Shown here one piece after another: positions 35,126 through 43,695 of a stretch of 46,012 nt of DNA (positions are counted from its first letter, which is position 1; each line of letters opens with the position of its first letter). This stretch comes from Allomuricauda sp. CP2A. Lineage in GTDB: Bacteria > Bacteroidota > Bacteroidia > Flavobacteriales > Flavobacteriaceae. The stretch spans positions 1-46,012 of the forward strand of contig NZ_LXTT01000129.1 of assembly GCF_001683915.1 (NCBI RefSeq), written 5' to 3'. The notes beneath the pieces were generated by a model. It made no database searches. It had not been told where the DNA came from and saw only the letters and a program-made list of their open reading frames with translations. The translations under genes and the position numbers were made by a program.

Positions 35126-35707
35126 TTGAAACTTGTATTTGCCACCCATAACGACCATAAACTAAAGGAAGTCCAGCAGCTTTTGCCCGAATCCATCGAG
35201 CTTTTGTCTTTGAAAGACATTCAGTGTTATGATGAAATCCCGGAAACAGGAAAGACTTTGGAGGAAAACGCTAAAATCAAGGCCGATTTTGTGACCCAAA
35301 CCTATGGTTTGGATTGTTTTTCGGATGATACCGGGCTTTTGGTGGATGTGTTGAACGGAAATCCCGGGGTGTACTCGGCCCGATATGCCGGAGAACAGAA
35401 AAATGCCAAGGAAAACATGGCCAAGCTGCTTAAGGAAATGGAAGGGGAAAAGAATCGAAATGCCCATTTCAAGACCGTCATCCACCTAAACCTTCAGGGA
35501 CAGAGCCATAGGTTTAACGGCATTGTGGAAGGTACCATCACTACAAAGGAGCATGGTTCAGGTGGGTTTGGCTATGACCCCATTTTTAAACCCGAAGGGT
35601 TTACCCAAACATTTGGGGAACTCCCACCAGAAACCAAAAATGCCATAAGCCATCGTGGCAGGGCTATCGAAAAATTGGTAAACTTTTTAAAAAACAAGAC
35701 TTTATAG
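35126..35707 (+). CDS. rdgB: Non-canonical purine NTP pyrophosphatase (RdgB/HAM1)
   Basis: 193 residues. It hydrolyses ITP, dITP and XTP to monophosphates, cleaning the nucleotide pool. Diagnostic stretches: FATHNDHKLKEV (about 5-16), the TGKTLEENAKIKA loop (about 45-57), CFSDDTGLLVDVLNGNPGVY (about 66-85) with the catalytic acidic pair, and GSGGFGYDPIF (about 143-153). The start codon is TTG at 35126: no ATG or GTG lies upstream in frame that would keep the correct N terminus. It carries no detectable Shine-Dalgarno. Confidence 0.96.
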   Translation: MKLVFATHNDHKLKEVQQLLPESIELLSLKDIQCYDEIPETGKTLEENAKIKADFVTQTYGLDCFSDDTGLLVDVLNGNPGVYSARYAGEQKNAKENMAKLLKEMEGEKNRNAHFKTVIHLNLQGQSHRFNGIVEGTITTKEHGSGGFGYDPIFKPEGFTQTFGELPPETKNAISHRGRAIEKLVNFLKNKTL

Positions 35708-35729
35708 TAGCCACCGTATAAATTTAGCG

Positions 35730-35737
35730 TACATTTG
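35730..35737 (+). promoter_or_regulatory. -7 box (TACATTTG) of the DEAD-box helicase gene
   Basis: Perfect TAnnTTTG 110 bases upstream of the helicase ATG, giving a leader of about 100 nt that contains a 24-codon ORF (35760-35834). Confidence 0.6.
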
Positions 35738-35847
35738 CCGCTTTATTAACGCCGCCGGTATGGGCAAGGTGTTGCGATGGGCTCAAAGGTTATACAGGAA
35801 TCGCTCTATGCAACACAACATATTTGCGATTTAAGGTATACACCGCT

Positions 35848-37602
35848 ATGACAAAATTTGAAGCCTTGGGGTTGGATAAACCCCTATTGGATGCTATTTC
35901 CGATCTTGGATTTGAAACCCCATCAGAAGTACAGGAAAAATCAATCCCAATTTTATTGGAACAAGACACCGATTTGGTGGCCTTGGCACAAACAGGAACC
36001 GGAAAAACCGCCGCTTTTGGTTTTCCCATGATCCAAAAAATACAAGCTGACAGCAGAACCACCCAAGGATTGATTCTCTCTCCGACCCGTGAACTCTGTC
36101 TGCAAATCACCAACGAACTCAAGCTCTATTCCAAATATGTAAAAGGACTGAATACTGTGGCCATTTATGGTGGCGCCAGTATTACCGAGCAGGCCAAACA
36201 AATCAAGAGAGGTGCACAAATTGTTGTGGCTACGCCAGGACGGATGAAGGATATGATTGGCCGAAAGATGGTGGATATTTCCAAAATTGATTATTGCGTT
36301 TTGGATGAAGCCGATGAAATGTTGAACATGGGCTTCTTTGAGGATATCAAAGATATCTTGTCCAACACCCCCAAAGAAAAACTGACGTGGTTGTTTTCGG
36401 CAACCATGCCCAAGGAGGTGGCTACCATAGCCAAAAAGTTCATGCACCAACCCGTTGAAATTACAGTTGGGACCAAGAACGCTGGAGCTTCCACGGTACA
36501 ACACGAATATTATGTGGTGGGTGGCCGTGATCGCTATGCTGCCCTAAAGCGTTTAGCAGATGCCAATCCGGGTATTTTTTCGGTGGTCTTTTGTAGAACC
36601 AAACGTGATACCCAACGTGTCGCTGAAAAATTGATCGAGGATGGTTACAATGCCGGGGCATTGCACGGGGATTTGAGCCAAAATCAGCGTGATCTGGTAA
36701 TGAATGCCTTTCGGAAAAAACAAGTGCAGATGTTGGTGGCCACGGATGTTGCCGCACGAGGCATCGATGTGGATGATATCACACACGTAATCAACTACCA
36801 ACTTCCCGATGAGATAGAAACCTACACCCACCGAAGCGGACGAACAGGGAGAGCTGGAAAATCCGGAATTTCCATGGTCATTGTTACCCGTTCCGAGCTA
36901 CGGAAAATCAAGACCATTGAAAAAATCGTCAAGCAGGAATTTGTTGCCAAAAAGATACCCTCGGGCATTGAAATCTGTGAGATTCAATTGTACCACTTGG
37001 CCAATAGGATCAAAGATACCAAAATCAACAAGGAAATCGATCCCTATTTGCCGGCCATCAATGATGTGCTGGAAGGGATTGATCGCGATGAGCTGATTAA
37101 AAAAATGGTTTCTGTTGAGTTTACACAGTTTACCAATTACTACAGCAAGACCAAGGACTTGAACACTTCTGACAGTGGTACAAGTGAACGTGGACAAAAA
37201 GGAGGTGCTGATACAGGCAACAGTGGTTCCGTTCGCTATTTTATCAACATTGGGGAAAGGGACGGTTATGATTGGATGTCGCTGAAAGATTTTCTCAGAG
37301 ATACCCTAAACCTTGAAAAAGAGGATATTTACAATGTGGATACCAAGGATAGTTTCTCCTTCTTCAACTCAGATGCGCAACTTACCGATCTTATCCTTCA
37401 GACCTTTTCTGAATTTAAGGTGGATGGCCGCTTTATCAATGTTGAAGTGTCCAAAAATCCCGGAGGTTCAGGTAAAGGAGGTGGCCGCAAGCGTGACAGA
37501 AATCGCGGCAGCCGAAAAAGTGGCGGAAATAAATCGTTCAAAGGGGGCAAAAAGGGAGGTTACGGTAAAAAAGGAGGCAAAAAAAGACAAGGGTTTTATT
37601 AG
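35848..37602 (+). CDS. DEAD-box RNA helicase with DbpA/CsdA-type RNA-binding domain
   Basis: 584 residues from the ATG at 35848. RecA-like core motifs in order: Q-motif region, AQTGTGKTAAFGFP (about 48-61), PTRELCLQ (about 82-89), TPGR (about 130), DEADEML (about 153-159), SATMP (about 183-187), VFCRTKRDT, ATDVAARGIDV (about 300-310), HRSGRTGRAGKSG (about 327-339). A small RNA-binding fold follows (about 460-545, VRYFINIGERDGYDW), then a glycine/lysine/arginine-rich tail. The set matches CsdA/DeaD-like ribosome-assembly or cold-shock helicases. A long leader suggests post-transcriptional control. Confidence 0.94.
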   Translation: MTKFEALGLDKPLLDAISDLGFETPSEVQEKSIPILLEQDTDLVALAQTGTGKTAAFGFPMIQKIQADSRTTQGLILSPTRELCLQITNELKLYSKYVKGLNTVAIYGGASITEQAKQIKRGAQIVVATPGRMKDMIGRKMVDISKIDYCVLDEADEMLNMGFFEDIKDILSNTPKEKLTWLFSATMPKEVATIAKKFMHQPVEITVGTKNAGASTVQHEYYVVGGRDRYAALKRLADANPGIFSVVFCRTKRDTQRVAEKLIEDGYNAGALHGDLSQNQRDLVMNAFRKKQVQMLVATDVAARGIDVDDITHVINYQLPDEIETYTHRSGRTGRAGKSGISMVIVTRSELRKIKTIEKIVKQEFVAKKIPSGIEICEIQLYHLANRIKDTKINKEIDPYLPAINDVLEGIDRDELIKKMVSVEFTQFTNYYSKTKDLNTSDSGTSERGQKGGADTGNSGSVRYFINIGERDGYDWMSLKDFLRDTLNLEKEDIYNVDTKDSFSFFNSDAQLTDLILQTFSEFKVDGRFINVEVSKNPGGSGKGGGRKRDRNRGSRKSGGNKSFKGGKKGGYGKKGGKKRQGFY

Positions 37603-37677
37603 TTAATTCTATATTAAAAGCCAAGGGTCTCCTGTTTATTTTTCTTTGTTTAGTACTTTTATACCTACAAAGATTGC

Positions 37678-38454
37678 ATGAGAAGAATTCTACTTACATT
37701 TTTTTCCATTATCCCTTTGTTATGCTTGGCCCAAAATGAGGATGAAAGACCCGCTTTGGAAGAGCTGACCGTTACAGTGGTGAATGCGCAGACAGATTTT
37801 CCTTTGGAAAGTGTGCACGTCATCAACCTGAATCAGGTGATAGGAACCATTACGGACCAAAATGGGAAATTTACCATAGAAGCCGCGGTCAACGATACGC
37901 TATACCTGAGTTATTTGGGTTTTAAATCACAAAAAGTGCGGGTCACCAATGATATGTTCAAGATCAAGGACACCAAAATAGCCTTGACCGAGCTGGCCTA
38001 TGCGTTGGAAGAGGTGATCGTAAGCCCGTATCAACTTACCGGGTATCTGGAAATTGATGTGAAGAACCTTCCCGTCAACACCGCATACCAATATAGTATT
38101 TCCGGACTCAACACCAGTTATGAAGCCGGGAGCAAAAGTCCCAGTGCGGTAACGAAGGTGTTGGGGGCCATTCTGAATCCGGCGGATCTCTTGCGGAACC
38201 TCTTTGGCAAGAAACCCAAACAAATGCGCAAATTGCGGCAAATGAAAGAGGATGACGAGATCAAGAACCTACTCGCATCCAAATTTGACCGCGAAACCCT
38301 TACCGAACTGCTTCAGTTGGAGAAAGTGGATATTGAGGACATCCTCAACAACTGTAATTATTCCAAATCCTTTATCGCCACCGCCAATGATCTCCAGATT
38401 TTGGATGCCATCTCTAGCTGTTATGAGGAGTATAAAGTGCTCAATCGAAATTAA
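37678..38454 (+). CDS. Secreted protein with carboxypeptidase-regulatory-like domain
   Basis: 258 residues. Signal peptide ends at LCLAQ (about 19). A CarboxypepD_reg-like beta domain (about 30-105) has the form LTVTVVNAQTDFPLESVHV and LYLSYLGFKSQKVRV, as at the N terminus of TonB receptors, but no plug or barrel follows. The rest (110-258) is alpha-helical and charged, with PKQMRKLRQMKEDDEIKNLL. Such stand-alone proteins are common in Flavobacteriaceae and uncharacterised. It lies 75 bases after the helicase gene, same strand; no hairpin terminator follows either. Confidence 0.85.
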   Translation: MRRILLTFFSIIPLLCLAQNEDERPALEELTVTVVNAQTDFPLESVHVINLNQVIGTITDQNGKFTIEAAVNDTLYLSYLGFKSQKVRVTNDMFKIKDTKIALTELAYALEEVIVSPYQLTGYLEIDVKNLPVNTAYQYSISGLNTSYEAGSKSPSAVTKVLGAILNPADLLRNLFGKKPKQMRKLRQMKEDDEIKNLLASKFDRETLTELLQLEKVDIEDILNNCNYSKSFIATANDLQILDAISSCYEEYKVLNRN

Positions 38455-38554
38455 ATCTTAATGGTTTTTCTTTTTTTTGGGTTGATGTTGTGAAGCTCTA
38501 AATAAATTTTAGAATTCCGTATTCATTTTATAGCTTTAAACAAAATCCCAAAAC

Positions 38555-40240
38555 ATGAAAAAACTACTTGTTCTCATGTCTTTCCTACCCTTTTTTATTG
38601 GCTGCAAGGAAGTTAAAAAAAAGCAGCAAACAGCAGAGCAGGTAGTTGAACAAGAAGTGCCCAAAAAGAAAGTGCCCTTTGTTTGGGAGGGTGCCAACAT
38701 CTATTTTCTCTTGACGGACCGCTTCAACAACGGAAATCCCAATAACGATCTTCATTTTGAAAGAACCGAGGAAACTGGAGTACTCCGGGGATTTGAAGGC
38801 GGTGACCTACTTGGCGTCACCCAAAAAATTGAAGACGGCTATTTTACGGATTTGGGCATAAATGCCATTTGGCTCACCCCATTGGTGGAACAAGTGCATG
38901 GCGCCACGGATGAAGGTACCGGAAACACCTACGCCTATCACGGGTATTGGACCAAGGATTGGACTTCGCTTGACCCCAATTTTGGCACACGGGCCGATTT
39001 GGAAAACTTGGTAAAGGCCGCTCATGCCAAAGGCATTCGAATTCTTTTGGATGTAGTGCTCAACCATACAGGCCCAGTAACGGAAAAAGACCCGGTATGG
39101 CCCGAAAATTGGGTGCGGACCGGCCCCACATGCGAGTTCACCACCTATGAAAATACCACCGCTTGTACTTTGGTGGAAAACCTGCCCGATATTCTTACCG
39201 AATCCGATGAGAATGTGGAACTCCCTGATGCGTTATTGGCCAAATGGAAAGAAGAGGGTCGGTTGAGCAAGGAGTTGGATGAACTGCAACTTTTCTTTGA
39301 ACGAACCGGATATCCCAGGGCACCCCGATATTACATCATCAAATGGTTAACGGACTACATCAATGATTATGGTGTGGATGGATTTCGGGTGGATACTGTA
39401 AAGCACGTCAACGAGGACGCATGGGAAGAGCTGCACAAAGAAGCCAACTACGCCTTTGAAACCTGGAAGAAAAAACACCAGAAGCATATTTTGGACGACA
39501 ATCCCTTTTATATGGTCGGGGAAGTGTACAATTACGGCATTTCCGGAGGGCGCAATTTTGATTTTGGGGACAAAAAAGTGGATTTCTTCGATTACGGCTT
39601 TAAAAGTCTTATCAATTTTGAGTTGAAGACCGATGCCAACAAAAGTTATGAGAGCATTTTCAAAAAATACAGTGGGCTCCTTCATACCAAATTAAAGGAC
39701 AAAAGTGTGCTGAACTATTTAACCTCCCATGATGACGGTGCTCCTTTTGACCCGGAACGGAAAAAACCCTATCGCACCGCCAATGTACTTTTGTTGACAC
39801 CCGGGGCCTCCCAGGTGTATTATGGCGATGAAACCTCACGAAGTCTCATTATTGAAGGCACCCAGGGCGATGCCACCTTACGCTCTTTTATGAACTGGGA
39901 AGAACTGGACAGTGTCCCTGAAATCCAAAAAATCCATAAACACTGGCAAAAATTGGGACAATTCCGAAGAAACCACCCTGCCATTGGGGCCGGAAAGCAC
40001 AAAAGGCTGGCCAAATCGCCCTATGTATTCTCCAGAACGTATGATAATGGCAAATATCGAGACAAAGTGGTGGTTGGACTTGATTTACCTAAAGGTAAAA
40101 AATCACTTTGGGTAAAGGGATTCTTTGGGGATGGCACCAAACTATATGATACCTACTCCGAAACCGAAGTGACCGTTGCCAACGGCAAGGTCATTTTGGA
40201 AAATGACTTTGATATTGCCCTTTTGGAACTGGTGGAGTAA
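38555..40240 (+). CDS. GH13 alpha-amylase-family lipoprotein
   Basis: 561 residues. Lipobox FIGC gives a lipidated Cys17, followed by a lysine/glutamate-rich linker (18-42), so the enzyme is membrane-anchored. Catalytic (beta/alpha)8 barrel regions: region I DVVLNH (166-171), region II GFRVDTVKHV with nucleophile Asp280, region III GEVYNYG with acid/base Glu323, region IV LTSHDDG with Asp393. The C-terminal beta domain covers about 470-561. It should cleave alpha-1,4-glucans such as starch or glycogen-type material. No SusCD or other glucan genes lie nearby, so it is not in a polysaccharide-utilisation locus. Confidence 0.94.
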   Translation: MKKLLVLMSFLPFFIGCKEVKKKQQTAEQVVEQEVPKKKVPFVWEGANIYFLLTDRFNNGNPNNDLHFERTEETGVLRGFEGGDLLGVTQKIEDGYFTDLGINAIWLTPLVEQVHGATDEGTGNTYAYHGYWTKDWTSLDPNFGTRADLENLVKAAHAKGIRILLDVVLNHTGPVTEKDPVWPENWVRTGPTCEFTTYENTTACTLVENLPDILTESDENVELPDALLAKWKEEGRLSKELDELQLFFERTGYPRAPRYYIIKWLTDYINDYGVDGFRVDTVKHVNEDAWEELHKEANYAFETWKKKHQKHILDDNPFYMVGEVYNYGISGGRNFDFGDKKVDFFDYGFKSLINFELKTDANKSYESIFKKYSGLLHTKLKDKSVLNYLTSHDDGAPFDPERKKPYRTANVLLLTPGASQVYYGDETSRSLIIEGTQGDATLRSFMNWEELDSVPEIQKIHKHWQKLGQFRRNHPAIGAGKHKRLAKSPYVFSRTYDNGKYRDKVVVGLDLPKGKKSLWVKGFFGDGTKLYDTYSETEVTVANGKVILENDFDIALLELVE

Positions 40241-40249
40241 CCCAAAAAC

Positions 40250-40777
40250 CTATTTTTCCAGTTGCTTTTTGAGGTTGGAAAGGCCTTCTTCAAAATCTTT
40301 CCCAACAGCTTTGTCCATGCTCATGAACAACATCATAATACTCATGGGAAACTTGTTTTTTCCTGAAAAGCCCCATGTTACTTTCGTGGTATTCGCATCC
40401 ACATCTTCAGTGGTGATATAGGCATCCGAAGTGGATTTCCATGGCTTTAAAAATCGAAGTTCAGATTCTATGCGTTCTCCCTCCACAATTTTGGTGATTT
40501 CCTGCTCTCCCTCGCCTACTTCCTTGTTGCCGTTCCAGTAGTTCATGGAGCCGACCTCACCATCCGTGCCCGTGAATTTTTGTTCCATATTGGGATCACG
40601 TTTGCCCCAAGGCGACCATTCACCCTGTTTTTTAAGCGACCTCAAATACGTAAAAACCGTGGACTTGGGTTTGGCAATTTCAATAGAGCGGGAAACATTG
40701 TACGTTTTTGGCGCTATAAGGGCCAAAATAAGGATTAGCAGCACAAGGCCTGCCAAAATGTAGAGTAGTGTTGTCAT
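40250..40777 (-). CDS. SRPBCC (START-like) polyketide-cyclase-type protein
   Basis: 175 residues. One N-terminal transmembrane helix (about 4-23) anchors a soluble lipid-binding-like domain. The SRPBCC pattern VSRSIEIAKPKSTVFTYL (about 28-45) and later WSPWGKRDPNMEQKFTGTDG (about 54-73) is typical of the polyketide_cyc2 group. The ligand is unknown. It converges on the amylase gene with a 9-base gap and is divergent-independent from trmH-like (41 bases away, same strand), so it may be in one transcript with that gene. Confidence 0.9.
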   Translation of the reverse strand: MTTLLYILAGLVLLILILALIAPKTYNVSRSIEIAKPKSTVFTYLRSLKKQGEWSPWGKRDPNMEQKFTGTDGEVGSMNYWNGNKEVGEGEQEITKIVEGERIESELRFLKPWKSTSDAYITTEDVDANTTKVTWGFSGKNKFPMSIMMLFMSMDKAVGKDFEEGLSNLKKQLEK

Positions 40778-40818
40778 GATCGTAAGTGATTGGTTAACAG
40801 CTAAAAATACAAAAAAGT

Positions 40819-41472
40819 TTAATCGGACAAATACCTTTTGATAATGCCCTTCACATTTTTAATCGACTTTTTGGTCCAGTCCAATCGCTTTTCCAAAATT
40901 TCAATATCGGATAACTGCCAATCCAATGAGGAATCCCTCACTTTTTGGGCCAAATCTTGGATAATGATGGCCGCAGAGACCGAAACATTCAAGCTTTCCG
41001 AAAAGCCCACCATGGGAATCTTGAGAAACCCATCGGCCTTTTGCATCACTTCTTCACTCAGTCCCTCTTTTTCGGTGCCAAAGAAGAGTGCGGTTTTGGT
41101 CTTGGGATAAAAGTCATGCAACAATTGGGAACCGTCATGGGGCGTGGTGGCCATGATTTTGTAGCCGTCGCTTTTCAATTGGTCTATGCATTCGGACGTA
41201 GTCCGATACCGATGCACATCCACCCACTGCTCTGCCCCCATTGCAATATTTTTGTCCAACCGTTTTCCAAAACGGTCTTCCACCACATGGACGTCTTGGA
41301 TGCCAAAAACATCACAGCTCCTAATAATGGCACTGGTGTTGTGCATCTGGAACACATCCTCAATGGCCACGGTAAGCAGCTTGGTCCTGTGCTTCAACAC
41401 CTCCAAAAAACGCTGTTTCCGTTCTTCGGTGAGGTAGGTTTCCAGATAAGTGAGCAAGTCATCGTTAAACAT
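40819..41472 (-). CDS. TrmH-family RNA 2'-O-methyltransferase
   Basis: 217 residues, SpoU/TrmH-type SPOUT enzyme. The first motif contains NTSAIIRSCDVFGIQDVHVV (about 45-64), with the catalytic Arg in it; the SAM knot is formed by FFGTEKEGLSEEVM (about 129-142) and IPMVGFSESLNVSVSAAI (about 152-169). An N-terminal arm and a C-terminal tail flank the core as in TrmH, which methylates G18 of tRNA; the target could also be rRNA. It precedes the SRPBCC gene on the same strand. Confidence 0.92.
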   Translation of the reverse strand: MFNDDLLTYLETYLTEERKQRFLEVLKHRTKLLTVAIEDVFQMHNTSAIIRSCDVFGIQDVHVVEDRFGKRLDKNIAMGAEQWVDVHRYRTTSECIDQLKSDGYKIMATTPHDGSQLLHDFYPKTKTALFFGTEKEGLSEEVMQKADGFLKIPMVGFSESLNVSVSAAIIIQDLAQKVRDSSLDWQLSDIEILEKRLDWTKKSIKNVKGIIKRYLSD

Positions 41473-41558
41473 AAAAACAAGATAGGAAAATTTAAAAACG
41501 TGGATTCTTAAAAAATGGATTTGCTATCTTGGGGCTAAATCAAGTAATAGGGGAAATC

Positions 41559-42437
41559 ATGGGAAAATTGGAAACAATAAAAAAAAGGATGATGGTTTTA
41601 AAAATACCCACATTCATTGGCATTATTGCTCTTTTCCTTTCTTTCACAAATAAATTTGTGGATAATGGCAATTCAGAAAGGGAAAGTTTCGATATAAAAA
41701 AGGACTTATTATTGGCGCAATTTGATTGCAAAACCGATGTTGATGATCTTCATACCATTGCTGCTTTTGCCACATTATTGGCCGATTCAAGTTTCAATGG
41801 CCTAAATTACCACGCAGTTGCTGGCACTTATGGCATTCAAGATGGGCTGTATGTTCCACCAAACAGCTTATTTCAACTCGCTTTTGGCGACAACTGGACC
41901 GATGCCCATACTAACACAAAACGAGCCGTTGAACGTGTCAAAACCATAATCAAGTCAACCTTTGATAAACAAGGGGATATATGGATAGCGGAAGCCGGTC
42001 AATCAGATTTTACTGCAGAACTAATTAAGGCGGTTCATGCTGATTTTCCTGAAATTAGTACACAGGAACGCATTCATGTAGTTCAACATAGTAATTGGAA
42101 TGAAGAATCTACTTCTCCCGAAAGCCTTGAATTCGTTAAAAAGAATTCAGATTACATAAAGATTCCTGATGGTAATGCGGTGGGAAACGGAACTCCAGGG
42201 TTTAGGGATGCTGAGCACACCAGTTGGAACAAGAATATGACCAATCCTAGAGTGATTGAAATTTGGGAGCATGCCATTGATTTGTCCAACACCTATAATG
42301 GAAAAGAAGGGCGTTACAACAACGAGGCTATTTCGGCAGGTGGATTGGACTTTTCAGATTTGTCCGAAGTTTGCTGGATATTAGGCGTACATGACCTTAG
42401 AGATGTTGAAGACTTTTTTAATCAATATTCCAAGTAA
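41559..42437 (+). CDS. Divergent nucleoside-hydrolase-like exported protein
   Basis: 292 residues from the ATG at 41559, which follows an AGGGGA ribosome-binding-like site; the longer frame at 41529 begins with a poor start. A hydrophobic N-terminal segment (about 15-30) suggests a signal or anchor. After it comes LLLAQFDCKTDVDDLHTIAA (about 51-70), which resembles the D-x-D-x3-D-D calcium-binding motif of nucleoside hydrolases with a T for the usual G region. IWIAEAGQSDFTAELI (about 146-161) resembles the later family strand. I could not place it in a named family. It is more AT-rich than its neighbours and has no operon partner. Confidence 0.65.
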   Translation: MGKLETIKKRMMVLKIPTFIGIIALFLSFTNKFVDNGNSERESFDIKKDLLLAQFDCKTDVDDLHTIAAFATLLADSSFNGLNYHAVAGTYGIQDGLYVPPNSLFQLAFGDNWTDAHTNTKRAVERVKTIIKSTFDKQGDIWIAEAGQSDFTAELIKAVHADFPEISTQERIHVVQHSNWNEESTSPESLEFVKKNSDYIKIPDGNAVGNGTPGFRDAEHTSWNKNMTNPRVIEIWEHAIDLSNTYNGKEGRYNNEAISAGGLDFSDLSEVCWILGVHDLRDVEDFFNQYSK

Positions 42438-42529
42438 ACAACCTATTGTTGGTTGCAAAAATTGAATTGTACGAAATAATTATCTCCTTTTAAAAAATCG
42501 AACCTATAGTTTGAAAATATTTATTTAAA

Positions 42530-43228
42530 ATGCCCAAACCAAAAATAGTCGTACTTACCGGGGCCGGAATGAGTGCCGAAAGCGGCCTAAAAACCTTCAG
42601 GGATGCTGACGGACTTTGGGAAGGCCATGATGTCATGGAAGTGGCTTCGCCCCATGGTTTTGCCAAAAACCCGGAATTGGTATTGGAGTTTTACAACCAA
42701 CGCAGACGACAATTATTGGAGGTTCGCCCCAATGCGGGACATTTGGCCCTCGCCAACTTGGAGCAACACTTTGACGTAAGCATTGTCACCCAAAACGTGG
42801 ACAATCTCCACGAAAAGGCAGGAAGCTCTCATGTGGTGCATCTCCATGGCGAGTTGTTCAAGGTGCGTAGCATCCGGGATGAGACTTATATTTTGGATTG
42901 GACAACCGATTTGGTCTTGGGTGATTTGGATGAAAATGGGCATCAATTGCGGCCCCATATCGTTTGGTTCGGAGAAATGGTGCCCATGATGGAAACCGCG
43001 GCCCGCATTACCCAACAAGCCGATATTTTAATCATTATCGGCACCTCCATGCAGGTGTATCCCGCCGCTGGACTGATCCACTATGCCCCAAAACAAATTC
43101 CAATTCATTTTGTGGACCCCAAGCCCACCGTGCGCCAATCAGATTTTGACAATCTTACGGTACGGGCAGAAACAGCTGCAAAAGGCGTCCCTATTCTTGT
43201 TGAAGAGCTGATTCGTAACTGGTCCTAG
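42530..43228 (+). CDS. Sir2-family NAD-dependent deacylase, class III-like, lacking zinc cysteines
   Basis: 232 residues. The NAD-binding signature GAGMSAESGLKTFRD is at 11-25, TQNVDNLH at 87-94, and catalytic His106 is in VVHLHGEL. Tyr55 and Arg58 form the YxxR pair that in SIRT5 and CobB reads succinyl/malonyl lysine, so desuccinylation is inferred. The small zinc-binding module (about 107-145) contains no cysteine, and the whole protein has none, so it cannot hold the usual Cys4 zinc site. The 3' end overlaps the haem-binding gene by 38 bases tail-to-tail. Confidence 0.9.
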   Translation: MPKPKIVVLTGAGMSAESGLKTFRDADGLWEGHDVMEVASPHGFAKNPELVLEFYNQRRRQLLEVRPNAGHLALANLEQHFDVSIVTQNVDNLHEKAGSSHVVHLHGELFKVRSIRDETYILDWTTDLVLGDLDENGHQLRPHIVWFGEMVPMMETAARITQQADILIIIGTSMQVYPAAGLIHYAPKQIPIHFVDPKPTVRQSDFDNLTVRAETAAKGVPILVEELIRNWS

Positions 43229-43667
43229 CCGCTTTGGCCCAATCCATCAACGCAGTTTTCTGGGATTCGTCCAATCGTGCAGCGTGGTGGGTCCAAGTGT
43301 ATTCCTTCAAAGGCATTTTACCTTCCTCCACTTCTTCAACCAGTTCCTCCAACTTGTGGTCTTTCTTTTTTACGGTATAGTTTTCCCAATCCGAAAAGTT
43401 CAAATGTTCCTTGCCTTCCTCAACATGGTCGGCCAACCAATACGAAACCGGGGCGATATTGTTGTACCAAGGATAAATGGTATTGGCACTATGGCAATCG
43501 TAGCAAGCACTTTTTAAAATGGTTTTCACTTCGGTACTGGGTTGGGTCTCCGATTCAAAAGCCGCGACATAATTACCTTCCGCTTGGTTTTTGGCAGGTC
43601 TGATAAACTGCATGCAGACAAAGATGACCAACAATGCAATTGCTATTTTTTTCACTATTTTCATCAC
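43191..43667 (-). CDS. Membrane-anchored haem-binding domain protein
   Basis: 158 residues. One N-terminal transmembrane helix (about 8-24) exposes a periplasmic domain with a single c-type haem motif CYDCH (about 54-58), followed by YPWYNNIAPVSYWLADHVEEG (about 66-86, in part), as in the Haem_bd family. It probably carries covalently bound haem for electron transfer; the partner oxidoreductase is not in the window. It is divergent from the next gene, with only 28 bases between the starts. Confidence 0.9.
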   Translation of the reverse strand: MMKIVKKIAIALLVIFVCMQFIRPAKNQAEGNYVAAFESETQPSTEVKTILKSACYDCHSANTIYPWYNNIAPVSYWLADHVEEGKEHLNFSDWENYTVKKKDHKLEELVEEVEEGKMPLKEYTWTHHAARLDESQKTALMDWAKAARTSYESALQQE

Positions 43668-43695
43668 TCAAGATTTCCTATAAAGATACGCCATT

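Noticed and set aside
36461..36757. Minus-strand ORFs inside the helicase and other long genes
   Set aside because: They are antisense shadows of well-supported coding frames with no motifs or promoters of their own.
42438..42465. Terminator after the nucleoside-hydrolase-like gene (CAACC/GGTTG)
   Set aside because: Five-base stem without a T run downstream.
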